Assembly (NCBI GenBank): GCA_022824465.1
Contig: JAJDZV010000008.1
Coordinates: 372,001-436,000, forward strand
Direction of reading: 5' to 3'
Source: Anaerolineae bacterium
GTDB lineage: Bacteria > Chloroflexota > Anaerolineae > Aggregatilineales > Phototrophicaceae
DNA: 64,000 nt
The stretch's first letter is position 1. Each line of letters starts with the position of its first letter. A program made the position numbers and the translations under genes. The notes beneath the pieces are model-generated. The model saw only the letters and a program-made list of their open reading frames with translations, had not been told where the DNA came from and ran no database searches. Shown here one piece after another: positions 61,992 to 64,000 of the stretch.

Positions 61992-62830
61992 CCAATCTGC
62001 TCTCGCTCCAGGATTTCACGCAGCAGCGCCTTGCGCGCGCCGCCGCCCAGCGTCTCCAATTTCCGCGTATTCAAGGGGTCGATCTCTTCGCGCAGCAGCC
62101 GCAGATCTTCGTCGTCCGGCGGCAAGGTCTCATCTAGATCATCCGCCAGCAATAGCTCAAAACCCGTCTTGCGCCACACCCGCTCGACCGACACGCCCGG
62201 ATGCAGGCTCGTCAGGCGCATTCTCCCGCCATGCCAATCGAATTGACCTAAATCCGTTATCAAATAGCGCGGTCCGCCGCCCGTCTTTCGTTGAGGCGCG
62301 TGCCCCAACCCGCTGACAAAGTCTATCTTCGCAGCGAACGTCAATCGCGAGTGGCGCGGAACATACAGATAGCTGTGGTCATAGCGCGGCGTCACATCCG
62401 GGATGCCGCCGCTGCCCGGCAAACGCATTCGCGGACGGCGATAATCCTTGCCAAAGGCGATATTGTTCGTATTGCCGCGCGGGTCGACCTGCGCCGGACG
62501 GAAGAATTCCTTGGGCCGGAACTTCGGCAGTATCTCAGCGGCGCCAGCGGCAAAGCCCAAGTGAATAAGCCCCTTGCCCACCCACAGCGCTTCTACATTC
62601 GTGATGCTCAGCGGTCCCCAATCCTGTACCAAGGCTTGACCAATCGCCGAAGTGAAGCGCGCGCTCGGCGCATAACGGATCTTGCCCAAGATCAAACCGG
62701 CGGCCACCAGCGGCGTGTTGATGCCCTGCGCCCAAACATCGCCATCCCGCACCTGCCGCGAGATGCAAACGCTAATGAGCTCGTCTATCGAGTAATCTGG
62801 CGCCGCGGCCAAGGCCTTACTCGCCCCCAT
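61988..62830 (-). CDS. CoA-transferase family beta subunit, IpdB-like
   Basis: 280 residues. The C-terminal signature LTSLHPGVSVERVWRKTGFE then LPPDDEDLRLLREEIDPLNT closely follows IpdB proteins. The strand that carries the catalytic Glu in true CoA-transferases (E-x-G) reads ARFTSAIGQ here, with no Glu, as in IpdB-type enzymes, which act as hydrolases and not transferases (family knowledge). FDWHGGRMRL and DFVSGLGH are further matches. ATG 62830 overlaps the tyrS stop by 14 bases, so it is translated from the tyrS message. The alpha-like gene is at 57668. Confidence 0.83.
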   Translation of the reverse strand: MGASKALAAAPDYSIDELISVCISRQVRDGDVWAQGINTPLVAAGLILGKIRYAPSARFTSAIGQALVQDWGPLSITNVEALWVGKGLIHLGFAAGAAEILPKFRPKEFFRPAQVDPRGNTNNIAFGKDYRRPRMRLPGSGGIPDVTPRYDHSYLYVPRHSRLTFAAKIDFVSGLGHAPQRKTGGGPRYLITDLGQFDWHGGRMRLTSLHPGVSVERVWRKTGFELLLADDLDETLPPDDEDLRLLREEIDPLNTRKLETLGGGARKALLREILEREQIG

Positions 62831-64000
62831 CCTCGGGCGGAACCAGCCGAATGAATTGCCGCTTTCCCACTTGCAATACCGCCGGCAGCATCTCAAGCGT
62901 CACCGTCGCCTGCAAGCTCTCCACTCTCATCTCATTCAAGCGCACGCCGTTTTGCTGTATCAGACGCCTGGCTTCACCGCGGCTGCTCGCCATCTTCAAG
63001 CGCACGAGAATATCGCGCACCTCGGCCTCAGCCTCCAATTCCGCCTCTTGAATGTCTTCGGGAAGGCCGCCGCCGCTCCGGAAGACTTCGTTCCAGCGCG
63101 CTTGCGACGCCTCCGCGTGCGCCCGGCTATAAAAGATGCTCACGATCTCCCGCGCCAGCTTCATCTTCATCTCGTTCGGATGCAATTCTCCCGCTGCCAG
63201 CTTCGCCTCCAACTCATCGACCTGAGCTTGCGTCCAGCCCAGAATCAGCTTGTGATACACCCCCATCGCCTTGTCCGGCAAGCTCATCACCTTGCCAAAC
63301 ATATCCCAAGGCTCTGACAGCAGCGGAATATGATTCCCCAGGCTTTTCGACATCTTGATCTCGCCATCGGTGCCCGGCAAGCTCTCGCCCATGATGATGG
63401 CGATCTGCGGCTTCTGCCCCAAACCGGTCTGCAGCTTCCGCCCCGCCACCAATATGTTGAATAGCTGATCCTGCCCGCCCACCTGCACATCGGCTTCCTG
63501 CGCCACCGCGTCATAAGCCTGCATAAGCGCATAGAAGAACTCATGCAGATAGATCGCCTTTTCCTCTTCAATGCGCTTGGAAAAGTTCTCCCGTACCATA
63601 AACTGCTGCACAGTAAAATGACTGGCCAAACGGATGATATCGGCAAAGTCCAAAGGCGCCAGCCACTCATCATTGCGGCGAACCCTCGTCCGCTCTTCAT
63701 CGAGAATCTTGAAGGCTTGCTCGGCGTAGGTCCGCGCGTTTTCCTCGACATTGCGCATCGTCAGTTGATCGCGCGCGCTATCCTTGTCGGACGGATCGCC
63801 GATTAAGCTGGTGAAGGTGCCGACCAGAAAGGTCACATCGTGCCCAAAGTCTTGAAACTGTCGCAACTTGCGCATCGTTATGGTATGCCCCAGGTGCAAG
63901 TCCGATGTTCGCGGGTCATAGCCGCAGTACACCCGCAGCGGTCTGCCTTCTCGCTCGCATTCCAACAATCGCGCGCGCAATTCCTTCGCCATATTCTCGC
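62817..64000 (-). CDS. tyrS: Tyrosyl-tRNA synthetase, N-terminus probably beyond window edge
   Basis: Charges tRNA-Tyr. HIGH motif region VYCGYDPRTSDLHLGHTI, QVGGQDQLFNILVAGRKLQ and KMSKSLGN are in order, and the C-terminal S4-like domain (SSRGEARRLIQQNGVRLN) binds tRNA. An ATG at 63992 would give 391 residues, but the frame is still open to the edge and most relatives have about 20-25 further N-terminal residues, so the true start likely lies outside. It is coupled to the IpdB-like gene downstream. Confidence 0.93.
   Translation of the reverse strand, partial: ENMAKELRARLLECEREGRPLRVYCGYDPRTSDLHLGHTITMRKLRQFQDFGHDVTFLVGTFTSLIGDPSDKDSARDQLTMRNVEENARTYAEQAFKILDEERTRVRRNDEWLAPLDFADIIRLASHFTVQQFMVRENFSKRIEEEKAIYLHEFFYALMQAYDAVAQEADVQVGGQDQLFNILVAGRKLQTGLGQKPQIAIIMGESLPGTDGEIKMSKSLGNHIPLLSEPWDMFGKVMSLPDKAMGVYHKLILGWTQAQVDELEAKLAAGELHPNEMKMKLAREIVSIFYSRAHAEASQARWNEVFRSGGGLPEDIQEAELEAEAEVRDILVRLKMASSRGEARRLIQQNGVRLNEMRVESLQATVTLEMLPAVLQVGKRQFIRLVPPEDGGE

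Overview
The window reads as a piece of a bacterial chromosome of moderately high GC, almost fully coding, with no insertion sequences, phage genes or CRISPR arrays. I think it comes from the Chloroflexota (Anaerolineae-like). The reasons are secreted and lipoprotein LysM proteins with Thr/Pro-rich linkers, a SARP/BTAD regulator, Ser/Thr kinases alongside gyrB, mutL, valS and secDF, and the C-x-P-P-C-W lipoprotein domain. That placement rests on family knowledge and not on a search. Promoters look sigma70-like (TTGACA-N17-TATAAT, often TGnTATACT) and can be read by eye at many starts.

Layout. 0-4.6 kb: 5' part of argG, a small unknown protein, then a minus-strand glycosyltransferase/acetyltransferase pair and a rhodanese. 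4.7-12.1 kb (plus): an alpha/beta-hydrolase fused to an acyl-CoA ligase, a LON-domain protein, and a cluster of SGNH hydrolase, small membrane protein, NodU/CmcH/SxtI-type carbamoyltransferase, DUF5989-like protein and a 3-TM protein. 12.1-18.3 kb: gyrB, tRNA-Arg(TCT), a SARP-type regulator, a long-chain acyl-CoA ligase and a hot-dog thioesterase. 18.4-23.3 kb: a tandem DsbA-like secreted protein and hisHAFIE, preceded by a short His-containing leader ORF and an intrinsic terminator. 23.3-26.5 kb: a long coiled-coil protein and selB. 26.5-32.1 kb (minus): a sugar ABC transporter operon with a class II aldolase and an ADP-dependent sugar kinase. 32.2-39.5 kb: a Dgt-like HD hydrolase, a Ser/Thr kinase, mutL, tRNA-Thr(CGT), and a T-box leader controlling valS.

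39.6-49.1 kb is a cell-envelope block: two LysM proteins in tandem (one with a zinc ribbon and TM, one lipoprotein), a seven-LysM protein with a glycosidase-like barrel whose catalytic glutamates are both replaced, a membrane glycosyltransferase, a NERD protein and a CARDB-domain secreted protein. 49.2-53.6 kb: yajC-secD-secF and purH. 53.7-57.7 kb: thiBPQ under a TPP riboswitch with an intrinsic terminator. 57.7-64 kb: two subunits of an IpdAB-like CoA-transferase family enzyme, placed 3.4 kb apart on either side of a Ctp protease, secG and an oligopeptide-type binding protein, then tyrS running off the right edge.

Three different RNA-level controls lie within 35 kb: amino-acid attenuation (his), T-box (valS) and TPP riboswitch (thi). 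The most unusual observations are the LysM pseudo-glycosidase, the hydrolase-ligase fusion, the carbamoyltransferase cluster, the tRNA-Thr/T-box/valS arrangement and the his leader.
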